Source: Bdellovibrionales bacterium
GTDB taxonomy: Bacteria; Bdellovibrionota; Bdellovibrionia; Bdellovibrionales; Bdellovibrionaceae
DNA length: 64,000 bases
NCBI GenBank assembly: GCA_005793345.1
Contig: SXSU01000022.1
Span: 1-64,000 of the forward strand
Reading direction: 5' to 3'
In this document: piece by piece, positions 27,671 through 36,585 of the stretch
Layout: each line of letters opens with the position of its first letter
How positions within the stretch are numbered: the stretch's first letter is position 1
Position numbers and translations under genes: made by a program
The notes under the pieces: model-generated
What the model saw: only the letters and a program-made list of their open reading frames with translations
Told to the model about the DNA's origin: nothing
The model's database searches: none

Positions 27671-30268
27671 ATGAAAAGTAAGATAAAAAAATTTTATACA
27701 GATATTTGGGGCGTTGTTTTTATTTTAATTGGTCTATTTACAGCTTTTTCCTTGGGGAGTTACTCTAGCCAAGATCCAGCACTAGTTTCTTGGAGTGTGG
27801 GTAAGTCTGTTAATTACTGTGGTTTTATTGGAAGCTTTTATGCCGATGTATTATTGCAATTATTTGGAATTATGAGTTGGTTTTTAGTAGTTTACTTTAT
27901 TATGAATGGTGTTCGTGGGTTTAGAGGCAGTCTTCTATCAAAGGGAGATTTTAAAATTATTTCTGCACTTGTAACTATTTTCATATTAAGTGCATTGATA
28001 GAACTCCATTGGTCAAAGGGATTAATTGCAAGCGGACAATTAAAAGCAAGTGGCTATTTTGGATATTTTATAACTAAAGGATTTATATCGGTTTTAAACC
28101 CGCTTGGTACAGGCCTTATTTTGTGGTCCATGCTTTTGCTTCATTTTGTTTTTATGTTTGAGATTTCTATTAAACAAATCTTTCAATTTATTAGTTTGAC
28201 CTTTAGAGTCTTAGCTAAAAATTTAAAGGAGTGGAGTACTCCTTCGAAAAAAGCACCAAAGTATTCACAGCCGCTATTTTTAAATATTGAAAAAGAAGAG
28301 AAAAAAAATAAATCTAAAATAACAGACAGTGAAAAAGATTCTTTGGCATTGGGGCTTTTCAAAAAACTTGAAACGAAGACTATTGATTTTATTCAGTCTG
28401 GAAAATCATTGAAGTCCAATAGCTTAGTTATTGATGAAAAGAATAAAATAAATTTAGATGATGAAAAGGATTTTAATCAGGAAAAGTTAGATAATAAAGT
28501 AATTAATATAAAAAATGGTATCAAATCTTTAATTACAAAAAAAAATAAAAAAGAAGAAAATAATTTTGAGTTGGATGAAAAGAATAAATTATTTGACGAA
28601 GATGAAGATAAAAATGAAAATTCAAATGATTCAAAAGAATTAACTATTGTTGCAGCTAGCGAGAATATTGACTCAGTGATTTCTAAAAATGGAAAACGCC
28701 AAGTTGTTGCAAAAGGAAATATTCCCGCAAAAATTGAAAATTGGAAAATGCCAAAACTTAATTTACTTGAAGACCCTCCTGCAACTCGCGCTAAGGTAGA
28801 CAAAGAAGAATTAAGAAACAAAGCAGAGCTACTTACTGAAAAACTAAAACTATTTAATGTTGAGGGAATTGTAACTGCTGTAAAATCTGGACCAGCAGTT
28901 ACAATGCTAGAGTTTAAGCCTAATGCAGATGTTAAACTTAGTACTATAACGAGTTTAGAAAATGACTTGGCAATTGCTCTTTCTAGTGAATCACTTCGAA
29001 TTATTGCGCCAATTCCTGGACGAGATGTTGTTGGAATTGAGAGTTCAAATTCGGTAAGAGAAACAGTTTATTTGAAAGATTTAATTGCTGAAGAAAATTT
29101 TTGGAAAGATGATTTTAAATTACCCATTGCGGTTGGAAAGCAAACTAATGGTGATCCGCAAATTGTCGATCTTAGAAAAATGCCTCACTTGTTAGTTGCA
29201 GGATCTACTGGTTCTGGAAAATCAGTTTTTACGGTATCTACAATTACGGGTTTGATTTTTAAACACTCACCTAAAACATTAAAATTAATTTTAATAGATC
29301 CAAAACAAGTTGATTTAGCTGCCTTTACACAAATTCCACATTTACTAATGCCCCCAATTACAGACACAACAAAAGCTGTAAATGCTTTACGTTGGGCTGT
29401 TAAAGAAATGGATAAACGTTATCGATCAATGTCAAAGTTTGGTGCGCGCGGTTTAGAGTCATATAATGAATCTATTCAGAAACTTTCTGCAGAAGAAGTA
29501 GAGTTACACGCAAACACAAATACAGAACTTGAATCTCAAAATAAACGAAACAAAATGTATTATTTCAAGGAGCTTCCATATATAGTTGTTGTGGTAGAAG
29601 AGTTTGGTGATTTAATGCAAATTGATAGCGATAATGTTGAAGGCTGTGTTGTTCGACTGGCTCAATTGGCAAGAGCATGTGGTATTCATTTAATTTTATG
29701 TATGCAAAGCCCACGTAAAGAAGTTGTCACAGGATTAATTAAAACAAATATTCCTGGTCGAATTAGTTTTAAAGTAGCTTCAAAAATGGATTCGCGAATT
29801 ATTTTAGATGAGTCTGGAGCAGAACGATTACTTGCTCGTGGAGATATGTTATTTAGAGCCCCAGGAACAGATAAACCCATTCGATACCATGGTCCTTGGT
29901 TAACTGATCCCGAAATAAATCATGTAGCAAAATTTTGGAGTGATCAATCAGAACCAGTTTATGATCCAAAAATTTTAGAATTGTTTGAAGCAAAAGATTC
30001 TGATGATGAGGGCGGATATTCGGGCGCAAGCTCGAGTTTTGATCGAGATGAAAACAATAATGAGTATGACGAAATGTACGATGAAATTTTGGATTATGTT
30101 TCACAACTCAAAGAAGTGAGCGCTTCTTTGCTTCAGCGAAAATACCGATTTGGTTATCCAAGAGCTGCAAGACTAATAGAAACCATGGAGCGCGAAAAAG
30201 TAGTTGGGCCTGCAAATGGAAGCAAGCCTAGGCAGGTTTTAATTCAAAGTTATGCAGCTACTAAATAA
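27671..30268 (+). CDS. ftsK: DNA translocase FtsK/SpoIIIE
   Basis: Septal DNA pump that clears and resolves chromosome ends during division. Four to five N-terminal helices (residues 14-165) anchor it. A charged, Lys/Glu/Asp-rich linker follows (about 185-370), then the alpha-beta motor with Walker A GSTGSGKS (511-518), LKLILIDPKQVDL, VVVVEEFGDLM and LCMQSPRKEVVTGLIK. The C-terminal winged-helix gamma domain (about 800-862, YRFGYPRAARLIETMEREKVVG) recognises polar KOPS sites. At 865 residues it is complete. A single-gene unit; no terminator seen before the convergent gene. Confidence 0.96.
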   Translation: MKSKIKKFYTDIWGVVFILIGLFTAFSLGSYSSQDPALVSWSVGKSVNYCGFIGSFYADVLLQLFGIMSWFLVVYFIMNGVRGFRGSLLSKGDFKIISALVTIFILSALIELHWSKGLIASGQLKASGYFGYFITKGFISVLNPLGTGLILWSMLLLHFVFMFEISIKQIFQFISLTFRVLAKNLKEWSTPSKKAPKYSQPLFLNIEKEEKKNKSKITDSEKDSLALGLFKKLETKTIDFIQSGKSLKSNSLVIDEKNKINLDDEKDFNQEKLDNKVINIKNGIKSLITKKNKKEENNFELDEKNKLFDEDEDKNENSNDSKELTIVAASENIDSVISKNGKRQVVAKGNIPAKIENWKMPKLNLLEDPPATRAKVDKEELRNKAELLTEKLKLFNVEGIVTAVKSGPAVTMLEFKPNADVKLSTITSLENDLAIALSSESLRIIAPIPGRDVVGIESSNSVRETVYLKDLIAEENFWKDDFKLPIAVGKQTNGDPQIVDLRKMPHLLVAGSTGSGKSVFTVSTITGLIFKHSPKTLKLILIDPKQVDLAAFTQIPHLLMPPITDTTKAVNALRWAVKEMDKRYRSMSKFGARGLESYNESIQKLSAEEVELHANTNTELESQNKRNKMYYFKELPYIVVVVEEFGDLMQIDSDNVEGCVVRLAQLARACGIHLILCMQSPRKEVVTGLIKTNIPGRISFKVASKMDSRIILDESGAERLLARGDMLFRAPGTDKPIRYHGPWLTDPEINHVAKFWSDQSEPVYDPKILELFEAKDSDDEGGYSGASSSFDRDENNNEYDEMYDEILDYVSQLKEVSASLLQRKYRFGYPRAARLIETMEREKVVGPANGSKPRQVLIQSYAATK

Positions 30269-30294
30269 TAGTAACTAAAAGTTCTTCAATAAAT

Positions 30295-30789
30295 CTAAAT
30301 TCCTATAGGAACAGTTAATTTATTAACTATACATTTAGGACTCGTAGTGGAAACAAATACTATTGAACTAGTTTCCATTTTACAAGTTACGAAAACTTCA
30401 ATTTGATTGTCAGATTTATATGGAGTAAAAACAAAATTGAAACTGTCCCCCTCGTTTGCTTCAGTTAACAGTGTTGGTGTTCTTGTTGGCAAAAATACCA
30501 TAGTTTGGGATGCATTACTTAAGAACATAATTTTTAATAAACTCAAATTAAAAGTTTTGTTTGTGGCAGAATCTAAAAGTGAATTCACTACTTCAGTTGT
30601 GCTATAATTTAGTAAATCATTTTTTAAACTATTCCACCTTTCTTCAGTATTTAAATCTCCACCAGAGGAGGTTGCGAGTAGAAAATTTTTAGCAATAATT
30701 GAGGCCTCATTTGTCACATCTGCTGGCGCTGCTAAAGTAGTTAAACTAAAAAGACATAAGAAATTGATTAAAAGTAAAAAATGTTTCAT
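30295..30789 (-). CDS. secreted hypothetical protein
   Basis: Not recognised. 164 residues with a cleavable signal peptide (MKHFLLLINFLC to TLAA, about 1-20). The mature part has a helical first half (DVTNEASIIAKNFLL, ERWNSLKNDLL) and a beta-rich second half with two cysteines (VTCKMETS, SPKCIVNKL) that may pair. Convergent with ftsK, 26 bases from its stop. Confidence 0.55.
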   Translation of the reverse strand: MKHFLLLINFLCLFSLTTLAAPADVTNEASIIAKNFLLATSSGGDLNTEERWNSLKNDLLNYSTTEVVNSLLDSATNKTFNLSLLKIMFLSNASQTMVFLPTRTPTLLTEANEGDSFNFVFTPYKSDNQIEVFVTCKMETSSIVFVSTTSPKCIVNKLTVPIGI

Positions 30790-30928
30790 GAATACTCCAA
30801 ATGTTGTAAAGTTTTTCCAGCCATCGTGGATCTTTATATCAAAAAAATCTTTTTTTCGATAGATATTAAGATTCTAGCGATTGGACAATTATCTGATGCC
30901 ATAGTAAGCCTTTCTAATTTATATACCC

Positions 30929-30990
30929 TTAAAGCACTACTTTAAATTTTACAGATTTATTTTAAAGTAGTACTTTAAAATAAATAATAT
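30929..30990 (+). promoter_or_regulatory. tandem palindromic operator with promoter before the broken DUF4143 ATPase gene
   Basis: Two 17-base palindromes TTAAAG-N5-CTTTAA at 30929-30945 and 30962-30978, exactly 33 bases apart. The second extends to the perfect odd palindrome TTTTAAAGTAGTACTTTAAAA. TAATAT at 30985-30990, 17 bases after TTAAAG, could be a -10. AGGAG follows, seven bases before the ATG. The layout matches that of the intact ATPase gene near 40300, although the palindrome sequence differs. Confidence 0.65.
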
Positions 30991-31001
30991 AGGAGCTTCA
31001 G

Positions 31002-31794
31002 ATGTTTAAGAGGGAGTTAGATCTTTTTAATGTTCTCAGTATAGGAAAAGCCTATAACTTATGTAGAATGGAAAGATCGCGCTATTGATCTTAATGCAGT
31101 ACTTAGATTTGGATCCTTACCAAAAGTTTTAACTTCTCAAGATCCTCAACAAGAACTTTACGATTATGTTGATAATTATATTAATGAAGAAATTCGGGTT
31201 GAAGCACAACTTAGAAATTTACCACCATTTCGTAGATTTTTAAAATCGGCGGCATTATCAAATTCGCAACTCATCAATTACTCATCGTTCGCTCAAGACG
31301 TAGGGGTTAGTGTTCCAACTGTAACAGAGCACTTTAATATTCTTGAAGACACTTTAATAGGTTTTAGATTAGAGCCTTGGAGAGAATCTAAAAAGAGAAA
31401 AGTAATTGAAACTGCTAGGTTTTATTTCTTTGATATTGGTGTTACACATACCCTAGCAGAAACAGAATATCTTGATCGTAATAGTAATTTATATGGACAA
31501 TCATTTGAACAATTTATTGCTTTAGAGTTGCGTGCTTATTTATCTTATCGGAAAAAAAGAATGAAACTTACTTTTTGGAGAACGAAAGATGGAGAAGAAG
31601 TTGATTTTATTATTGGAGATAAAATAGCAATTGAAGTAAAAGCAACTCAAAAAATTCAAAAGAACTATATAGAGGGATTAAAAAAACTTCAAGTAGAGTC
31701 TGTAATTAAAAATTTTTATTTATTTTCACAAGACCCTATTGAGCTACTATCAGAGCAGTATCTTGCTAAGCTTTGGAATGGAGAAATTATTTAA
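31002..31794 (+). pseudogene. DUF4143-type AAA ATPase, ATPase domain deleted
   Basis: Relic of an ATP-binding protein of the AAA_14/DUF4143 family. ATG at 31002 with a good AGGAG opens a frame starting MFKRELDLF, the family's N-terminus, but after about 15 codons the P-loop region is missing and the frame ends at 31088. A different frame resumes at 31045 (EKPITYVEWKDRAIDLN) and runs without a start codon through LRFGSLPKVL, YVDNYINEEIR, RRFLKSAALSN, GVSVPTVTEHFNILEDTL and the C-terminal nuclease-like DGEEVDFIIGDKIAIEVKAT to 31794. Roughly 120 residues with Walker A and B are gone. A Met at 31528 could only give an 88-residue scrap. Confidence 0.8.
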
Positions 31795-31911
31795 ACTTAG
31801 GTGTAAACCAACTATACACTTACAAAATAATTACATAATAAAAATAAAAAATTTTAAAATTAATAAAATAAATATATATTGCTTACAGTAAATAAATTCA
31901 AAGGACGTACT

Positions 31912-32415
31912 ATGAGTAAATATTTTATTTTTTTAATGTCACTCTTGTTAATACAAAACACAAAAGCTGAAAACTCTGGGTCAGGACCTTCAGAAGTTGA
32001 ATTAAAAACAAGATACGCTGGAATAATAGAAATTCACAATATAAAGTATAGTGATATTTTATGTATTTATCAAGACTCTTTTCGAGATCTAAAAACTGAA
32101 ACAGGAAATGGAGTTGAGGGTTTTGGGAATCGAGTATTTTTTGGTTACCATATGAACACTGTTGAGCATGCAAAAACTGTTGACTACTTAGATGTTAATC
32201 ATCAAAGGAAAACAATTGAGTTTTCAACTTATGGGCATGGATTTCAATTACCGATCAGTGGTTTGGTATCACTGATACCTGTTCTAGGTGATGGTTTGGT
32301 TTTAATAACAAGAATACCTGAAGGAGCGATTTCATACACAGTAGCATCTATAGATGCCAACATTGAAATGGGCGAAGAAGAAGCTAAAATTAAATCCATA
32401 CCTACATGTGAGTAA
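31912..32415 (+). CDS. secreted hypothetical protein
   Basis: Not recognised. 167 residues with a signal peptide ending TKA before ENSGSG. The start at 31912 has AAAGGA seven bases upstream; a TTG at 31879 was rejected. The mature protein contains NRVFFGYHMNTVEHAKTV and a hydrophobic span GLVSLIPVLGDGLVLITRI that may be buried or membrane-active. One pair of cysteines (LCIYQ and the C-terminal TCE). Stands alone. Confidence 0.55.
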   Translation: MSKYFIFLMSLLLIQNTKAENSGSGPSEVELKTRYAGIIEIHNIKYSDILCIYQDSFRDLKTETGNGVEGFGNRVFFGYHMNTVEHAKTVDYLDVNHQRKTIEFSTYGHGFQLPISGLVSLIPVLGDGLVLITRIPEGAISYTVASIDANIEMGEEEAKIKSIPTCE

Positions 32416-32452
32416 TGTCTTTGTTTTAATTTATTATAAAATTACTTTCATT

Positions 32453-32478
32453 AAAAGGGGTGATTTAAAATCGCCTCT
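32453..32478. repeat. hairpin resembling the second stem of the intergenic repeat
   Basis: AGGGGTGATT (32456-32465) pairs with AATCGCCTCT (32469-32478), with two G-T wobbles. On the minus strand it reads GAGGCGATTTTAAATCACCCC, nearly identical to the short hairpin of the repeat copies (GAGGCGATTTTCTATCACCCC at 59090-59100 region). It may be a repeat remnant or a weak terminator of the preceding gene. The following roughly 475 bases up to 32954 hold no gene that I can support, only AT-rich sequence and an upstream promoter zone. Confidence 0.4.
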
Positions 32479-32879
32479 ATTAAATAAGATTAATATTATT
32501 TACATTTCACAATTATAACTAATAAAAGTATTCATAAAATTTACGAACATATAGATTTCTTTACTGGTAGCTCCCAGCCAACTTGTGAACAACATCTTAA
32601 ATGATTTTTTAAAAGAGATCTCTTTTTCATTACAGACTTATCGGAATTTTTAATTAAATTTAAAGTCCATCAAAATAAAATTATCTAAAAAAGTACATAA
32701 ATAGAATTTGGAATAATAAATCTTAATTGAGAAATGATGATTTCAGGAATGATAACCCGCAAATCTTTAAATTTGCAAGAATGATTATGATGTATTCTAA
32801 AATTAAAAAATAAATTAATTATTATCCTAGATGTTTATGGTTATTAACGACTTGTTGCAAAAGATATTGGACTTCTTTC

Positions 32880-32954
32880 TTGACTCTTTCGTGGGGCGCC
32901 GATTGAATACCTTCAAATTATCGCACAAATGCGATTATAAACAAGGAGGGAACT
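32880..32954 (+). promoter_or_regulatory. probable promoter and strong ribosome-binding site of the 32955 gene
   Basis: TTGACT near 32880 is a near-consensus -35; a -10 is less clear (TTGAAT after 17 bases). A small inverted repeat ATCGCACAAATGCGAT lies in the expected leader, followed by AAGGAGGG before the ATG, one of the strongest Shine-Dalgarno matches in the window. Confidence 0.4.
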
Positions 32955-33539
32955 ATGTTTAAAAAACTTTTAATTTCTTTAGCTGTGATGGCTTCTGCGT
33001 GTTTTGCAAATGCATCTGAAGGTACATTCATGTTGGATGTAATGGCACAAGTTCAACAATCAGCAATGGATAAAGCTCATACAACAGGACTTAACTGGAG
33101 TGTTGGCGATTCTTGTACTTATGACATGACTATGGCTGCTTTCATTAAAGGCACTATGGAAATGAAAATCAGAGAAAAGACTGACGAAGGTTATTGGTTA
33201 GATCAAAATATGGATCTTGGATTCATGGGTAAACAACAAGCTTCTGCATTAATTGATCCAAACACAGGAGCAGTTAAAAAGCTTATCGTTAATGGTAAAG
33301 AAGAAGCTGTACCTGAGCAAGGTGATGTAGAAGTTATTGAAGTAAAAGAAGATAAAGTAACTGTTCCTGCAGGAACTTTTGATGCTGTTTATTTTAAAGC
33401 TAAAGACAAAAAGAACAATCAAGAAATTCAACAATGGGCAAATCCAAAAGCTGTTCCAGTAATGGGATTAATTAAAATGATTGCACCTGCTCAATTTGGT
33501 GATGTTGTTCAAGAATTGAAATCTTTTGAAAAAAAATAA
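32955..33539 (+). CDS. secreted hypothetical protein, probably highly expressed
   Basis: Not recognised by name. 194 residues with a signal peptide ending ANA before SEGTFMLDV. The mature part is a beta-rich domain: WSVGDSCTYDMTM, then KIREKTDEGYWLDQNM, DPNTGAVKKLIVNG, and VTVPAGTFDAVYFKAKDKK. The phrase PAGTFDAVY is common in lipocalin-like or DUF3108-type periplasmic proteins that measure a carried ligand; this is a weak structural guess. Strong ribosome site, a clean terminator and Lys/Glu-rich codon choice suggest an abundant product transcribed as a single gene. Confidence 0.7.
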   Translation: MFKKLLISLAVMASACFANASEGTFMLDVMAQVQQSAMDKAHTTGLNWSVGDSCTYDMTMAAFIKGTMEMKIREKTDEGYWLDQNMDLGFMGKQQASALIDPNTGAVKKLIVNGKEEAVPEQGDVEVIEVKEDKVTVPAGTFDAVYFKAKDKKNNQEIQQWANPKAVPVMGLIKMIAPAQFGDVVQELKSFEKK

Positions 33540-33583
33540 TTTATAATTTGAATTAAAAAAAATTATATCTTTTTAAAAGCATA

Positions 33584-33621
33584 AAAAACCGCTTAGCTTA
33601 TGAAGTTAAGCGGTTTTTTTA
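33584..33621 (+). terminator. rho-independent terminator
   Basis: Long stem AAAAAACCGCTTA-GCTT and AAGTTAAGCGGTTTTTTT around ATG A, with a seven-base T tract. It ends the preceding secreted-protein gene. Confidence 0.92.
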
Positions 33622-33691
33622 TTTGGACTCCTGGAGTTTTATAAATGTATATTATATTCGTTACGAGTATAAAAATTGGAGAGAGTCTTAA

Positions 33692-34540
33692 ATGCATAAT
33701 CTGATTATTGTCGTGTTTTGTCTTGGATTAGTTTTGACACAAGCATTTGGCTCTACAATTGAAAAAGTAAAAACAGAAACCTACAAAGATATAATATCAA
33801 AAGCCCAATTGCTATTGTTGCAAAAAGACAGATTGCAAGCTGTAAATATTTTAATTATGGCAATTCAAAAAGAAGATCCCAAGGGATTGCCATATTCCGA
33901 ATTAAAAAAAACTTTAAATAAAGTTGCGCAAATATTTTTAAATGAAAATGCACAGTCAGAATATGAGTTAGCGCTTTCTATTGATAAAACAGATAGAAAA
34001 GGTGCAATTGAAAAATTGAACGATGTTTTAAAAATTGAACCACAAAATTCTCAAATTTTAAAAAATTTAATTGCTATGAATTTAGCTTTAAAAAAATGCT
34101 CGCAAGCACTTACTCAGTTTGAATCACTATTGGTGGTGAACCCACTTGATATACAGATTCCTTTTCTAGATATAGCTGTAAGTGTATGTTTTAAGAACAC
34201 TAATAAATATAAAGAGCAAAAGAAGAAATATGAAGTCCTGGCGCAAATACCCCTGGAGTTTTGGTATATTAATGATAACCGCATTCAACTTCCATCGGAA
34301 GAAAGACTAAGCGAATTTGTCTTTGCAATTGACCATATTAGCAAGGTTAATCCAGAGGTTTTATATTTTAAAGCTCAATCTGAGCAAACAACGATTAAAG
34401 ATAGAAATAATTTAACAAAAGAATATATTAAAAGATGTAAATTACATAAAAATAATTTTATGATTAATAATTATATTGACCCTTGGGTCTGCGAAAATTT
34501 AGGTTTGGTTCAAGATGATGAAAAAAATAATAAAATTTAG
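33692..34540 (+). CDS. secreted TPR-like protein
   Basis: Exported 282-residue protein with signal peptide ending FGS after ALGLVLTQAFG-type hydrophobic stretch. Residues 30-185 show helical repeats (AQLLLLQKDRLQAVNILIM, GAIEKLNDVLKIEPQN, CSQALTQFESLLVVNP), typical of TPRs. A distinct C-terminal third (PLEFWYINDNRIQLPSEE to WVCENLGLV) is unassigned. The last 23 bases overlap a small lipoprotein gene that leads into dapF, so it may be the first gene of the lysine operon transcript. Confidence 0.65.
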   Translation: MHNLIIVVFCLGLVLTQAFGSTIEKVKTETYKDIISKAQLLLLQKDRLQAVNILIMAIQKEDPKGLPYSELKKTLNKVAQIFLNENAQSEYELALSIDKTDRKGAIEKLNDVLKIEPQNSQILKNLIAMNLALKKCSQALTQFESLLVVNPLDIQIPFLDIAVSVCFKNTNKYKEQKKKYEVLAQIPLEFWYINDNRIQLPSEERLSEFVFAIDHISKVNPEVLYFKAQSEQTTIKDRNNLTKEYIKRCKLHKNNFMINNYIDPWVCENLGLVQDDEKNNKI

Positions 34541-34661
34541 TTTTATCTTATATGTTATAACCCAAATTATTGGTTGTGGAGTAAAGGGCAAACCACAACC
34601 CCCATTAATTCCACCGTATATAGGAAATGGGATAAAAGAAGTAAAAGATGATAAAAAATAA
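34518..34661 (+). CDS. LptM/YifL-like small lipoprotein
   Basis: Too short to be listed by usual gene finders: 47 residues. A hydrophobic signal (KIIKFSFILYVITQIIGC) ends in a lipobox with Cys20, followed at once by GVKGKPQPPLIPP. That GCGxKGxxxxP pattern is the hallmark of YifL (LptM), the small outer-membrane lipoprotein that helps LptD mature. In E. coli yifL also lies directly before dapF, and here it overlaps dapF by 14 bases. An ATG three bases earlier is an equal start. The call rests on motif plus synteny. Confidence 0.72.
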   Translation: MKKIIKFSFILYVITQIIGCGVKGKPQPPLIPPYIGNGIKEVKDDKK

Positions 34662-35616
34662 TTCAGGAATAAAAATTTCAGCAACTGAAAACTCGTTTAT
34701 CTTTTTTGATATAAGAGATAGATCAATTGAAAGTTTTATTGAGAATTTAGGATATTTGAACTGTTCAGAATTTGTAGTGGATTGTTGTAAAGATTTAAGT
34801 GGACAAGAAACAGATGGTGTTGTTTTTGTAAAAAATGATATTGAAAGAAAAGCTGATTTTGAATGGATATTTTTTAATAGAGACGGATCTAGCGCTGAAA
34901 TGTGCGGAAATGCCTCGAGAGCAATGTGGCTTTTTTGTCATCAATTTTTGAAGTTTAAAAAAAAAGAAATATCTTTTAAAACACTCTCTGGTATTGTAGT
35001 TGCCAAACTCAATAGCTCACAACTTATAAGTGTTGAAATGCCAAAATGGAAAATTTTGAGTGAACAAAAGAAAATAAAAATTTGGTCACAAGATATTCTA
35101 ATTGATTATGTGAACACTGGAGTTCCACATGTGGTTATTTCTCTTGATCAAGTTATGTATAAAAAAGATTCGTTAATTAGTTCGGTTCTTGTAAAATTTT
35201 TTAAAATCAATCCTCAATTAAATAAAGAATTAAACCAATCAGCTATAGAAAATAATTTAAATGAACTTAGAATTGCCTCAAGAAATATTCGCAAAATGGA
35301 TATTTGGGGAGTTAATGGAAGTAATGTAACATTTTGTTTTGAATATGAAAGTGAGATTTATTCGTTTACATATGAGCGAGGCGTTGAAGACTTCACTTTA
35401 TCCTGCGGCACTGGAGCGGTAGCCTCAGCACTTTCAATTGCATTAAAATACAATAGAAAAAGTGAACAATTAACTTTGTATACCAATCCATTAAAATTAC
35501 CAGGGGGACCATTGCTAGTTAATTTAGATTTTAAAATGAATTCTGCCCAACTCATAGGAACGGCAAAAGTTGAAAAGGAGTACATATGCAAACCGAAATT
35601 TTTAAAACAACAATAA
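34648..35616 (+). CDS. dapF: diaminopimelate epimerase
   Basis: Interconverts LL- and meso-diaminopimelate for lysine and peptidoglycan. The two catalytic cysteines are Cys86 in AEMCGNASRAM and Cys253 in LSCGTGAVASA, each at a helix N-terminus as the family requires. At 322 residues it is about 45 longer than most DapF; the extra residues lie mainly in 100-205, a Lys/Ser/Asn-rich insertion. Overlaps the LptM-like gene at its start and dapA at its end (31 bases). Confidence 0.93.
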   Translation: MIKNNSGIKISATENSFIFFDIRDRSIESFIENLGYLNCSEFVVDCCKDLSGQETDGVVFVKNDIERKADFEWIFFNRDGSSAEMCGNASRAMWLFCHQFLKFKKKEISFKTLSGIVVAKLNSSQLISVEMPKWKILSEQKKIKIWSQDILIDYVNTGVPHVVISLDQVMYKKDSLISSVLVKFFKINPQLNKELNQSAIENNLNELRIASRNIRKMDIWGVNGSNVTFCFEYESEIYSFTYERGVEDFTLSCGTGAVASALSIALKYNRKSEQLTLYTNPLKLPGGPLLVNLDFKMNSAQLIGTAKVEKEYICKPKFLKQQ

Positions 35617-36464
35617 CAGCTCTGATCACCCCATTTTTAAATCAAAAGGTAGATTATGAATCTTTAGAGAACTTAGTAAAGCATCAAATATTAAATGGAG
35701 TTGGTGGATTTGTAATAAATGGAACAACGGCAGAGAGCCCTACTTTAGAACAAGAAGAAGTTGTACAAATTTTTAATTTTGTTCGATCATTGGTTGGTAA
35801 GGATTTTCCATTAGTTTTAGGTACAGGATCAAACTCAACACTCAAAACAATAAAAGATTCTAAGCTAGCTAAAGAATTAGGCGCTGATGCAGCGCTAGTT
35901 GTTGTTCCTTATTATAATAAGCCACCACAGCGTGGATTGGTAAAGCATTTTACTGCCGTTGCTGAAAACGTTGAATTACCAATTTTACTATATAACGTTC
36001 CAGGTCGCACAATCACATCACTATCAATGGATTCAATAATTGAACTTTCAAAAGTAAAAAATATAATAGGTATAAAGGAAGCCTCAGGAAATATTGCATT
36101 TGCTCAAGAAATCTATGCAAAATGTTCAAAGGATTTTATATTATTATCAGGTGATGATGGTACTTATGTTGATTTTCTTGGTGTAGGAGGAACTGGTGTA
36201 ATTTCTGTTGCTTCTCATATTATGCCTCTGCACTTTGCTAATTGGACAAAAAATGGAAGAAATAATGATTCTATTGAGTTCAGTAAATATAAAAACTTAA
36301 TAGATTTATTATTTATCGAAGCCAATCCTATTCCTGTTAAAAAAGCATTACAATTTTTAGGAATAATTAAATCTGCAGAGCTTCGTCTTCCTCTTATTGA
36401 ACTTGAATCGGCACTTGGTGCAAAACTTAAAACAGAGATGATGAGAATGAGTATTATAAAATAA
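35586..36464 (+). CDS. dapA: 4-hydroxy-tetrahydrodipicolinate synthase
   Basis: First committed step to lysine: condensation of pyruvate and aspartate semialdehyde. The Schiff-base lysine is Lys164 in GIKEASGN, the catalytic tyrosine Tyr136 in LYNVPGRT, with NGTTAESPTLE as the phosphate/substrate loop. Length 292 is normal. GGAG lies seven bases before the ATG, inside dapF. The stop codon itself is built into the left arm of repeat copy 3. Confidence 0.96.
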   Translation: MQTEIFKTTITALITPFLNQKVDYESLENLVKHQILNGVGGFVINGTTAESPTLEQEEVVQIFNFVRSLVGKDFPLVLGTGSNSTLKTIKDSKLAKELGADAALVVVPYYNKPPQRGLVKHFTAVAENVELPILLYNVPGRTITSLSMDSIIELSKVKNIIGIKEASGNIAFAQEIYAKCSKDFILLSGDDGTYVDFLGVGGTGVISVASHIMPLHFANWTKNGRNNDSIEFSKYKNLIDLLFIEANPIPVKKALQFLGIIKSAELRLPLIELESALGAKLKTEMMRMSIIK

Positions 36465-36569
36465 CTGTTAATGATTAAGTCTGATTGCTTCGCAATTGTA
36501 TCAGAATAAACATTAACAGTTATTTTCTTGTTTGTTCGGGTTGATTTTCAATCACCCCGTATTATGAAA
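36460..36569 (+). repeat. copy 3 of the long-hairpin intergenic repeat (best preserved)
   Basis: Full-length copy between dapA and dapB. Perfect 14-base arms AATAACTGTTAATG (36460-36473) and CATTAACAGTTATT (36511-36524), inner CTGAT/ATCAG pair and a TGCTTCGCA loop core, then the second hairpin GGGTTGATTTTCAATCACCC and the end TATTATGAAA. Its left arm shares the dapA stop codon, so insertion must have replaced or met the gene's end. It will place a stable structure in the dapA-dapB mRNA. Confidence 0.9.
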
Positions 36570-36585
36570 GTTTGGGTATTAGGGC

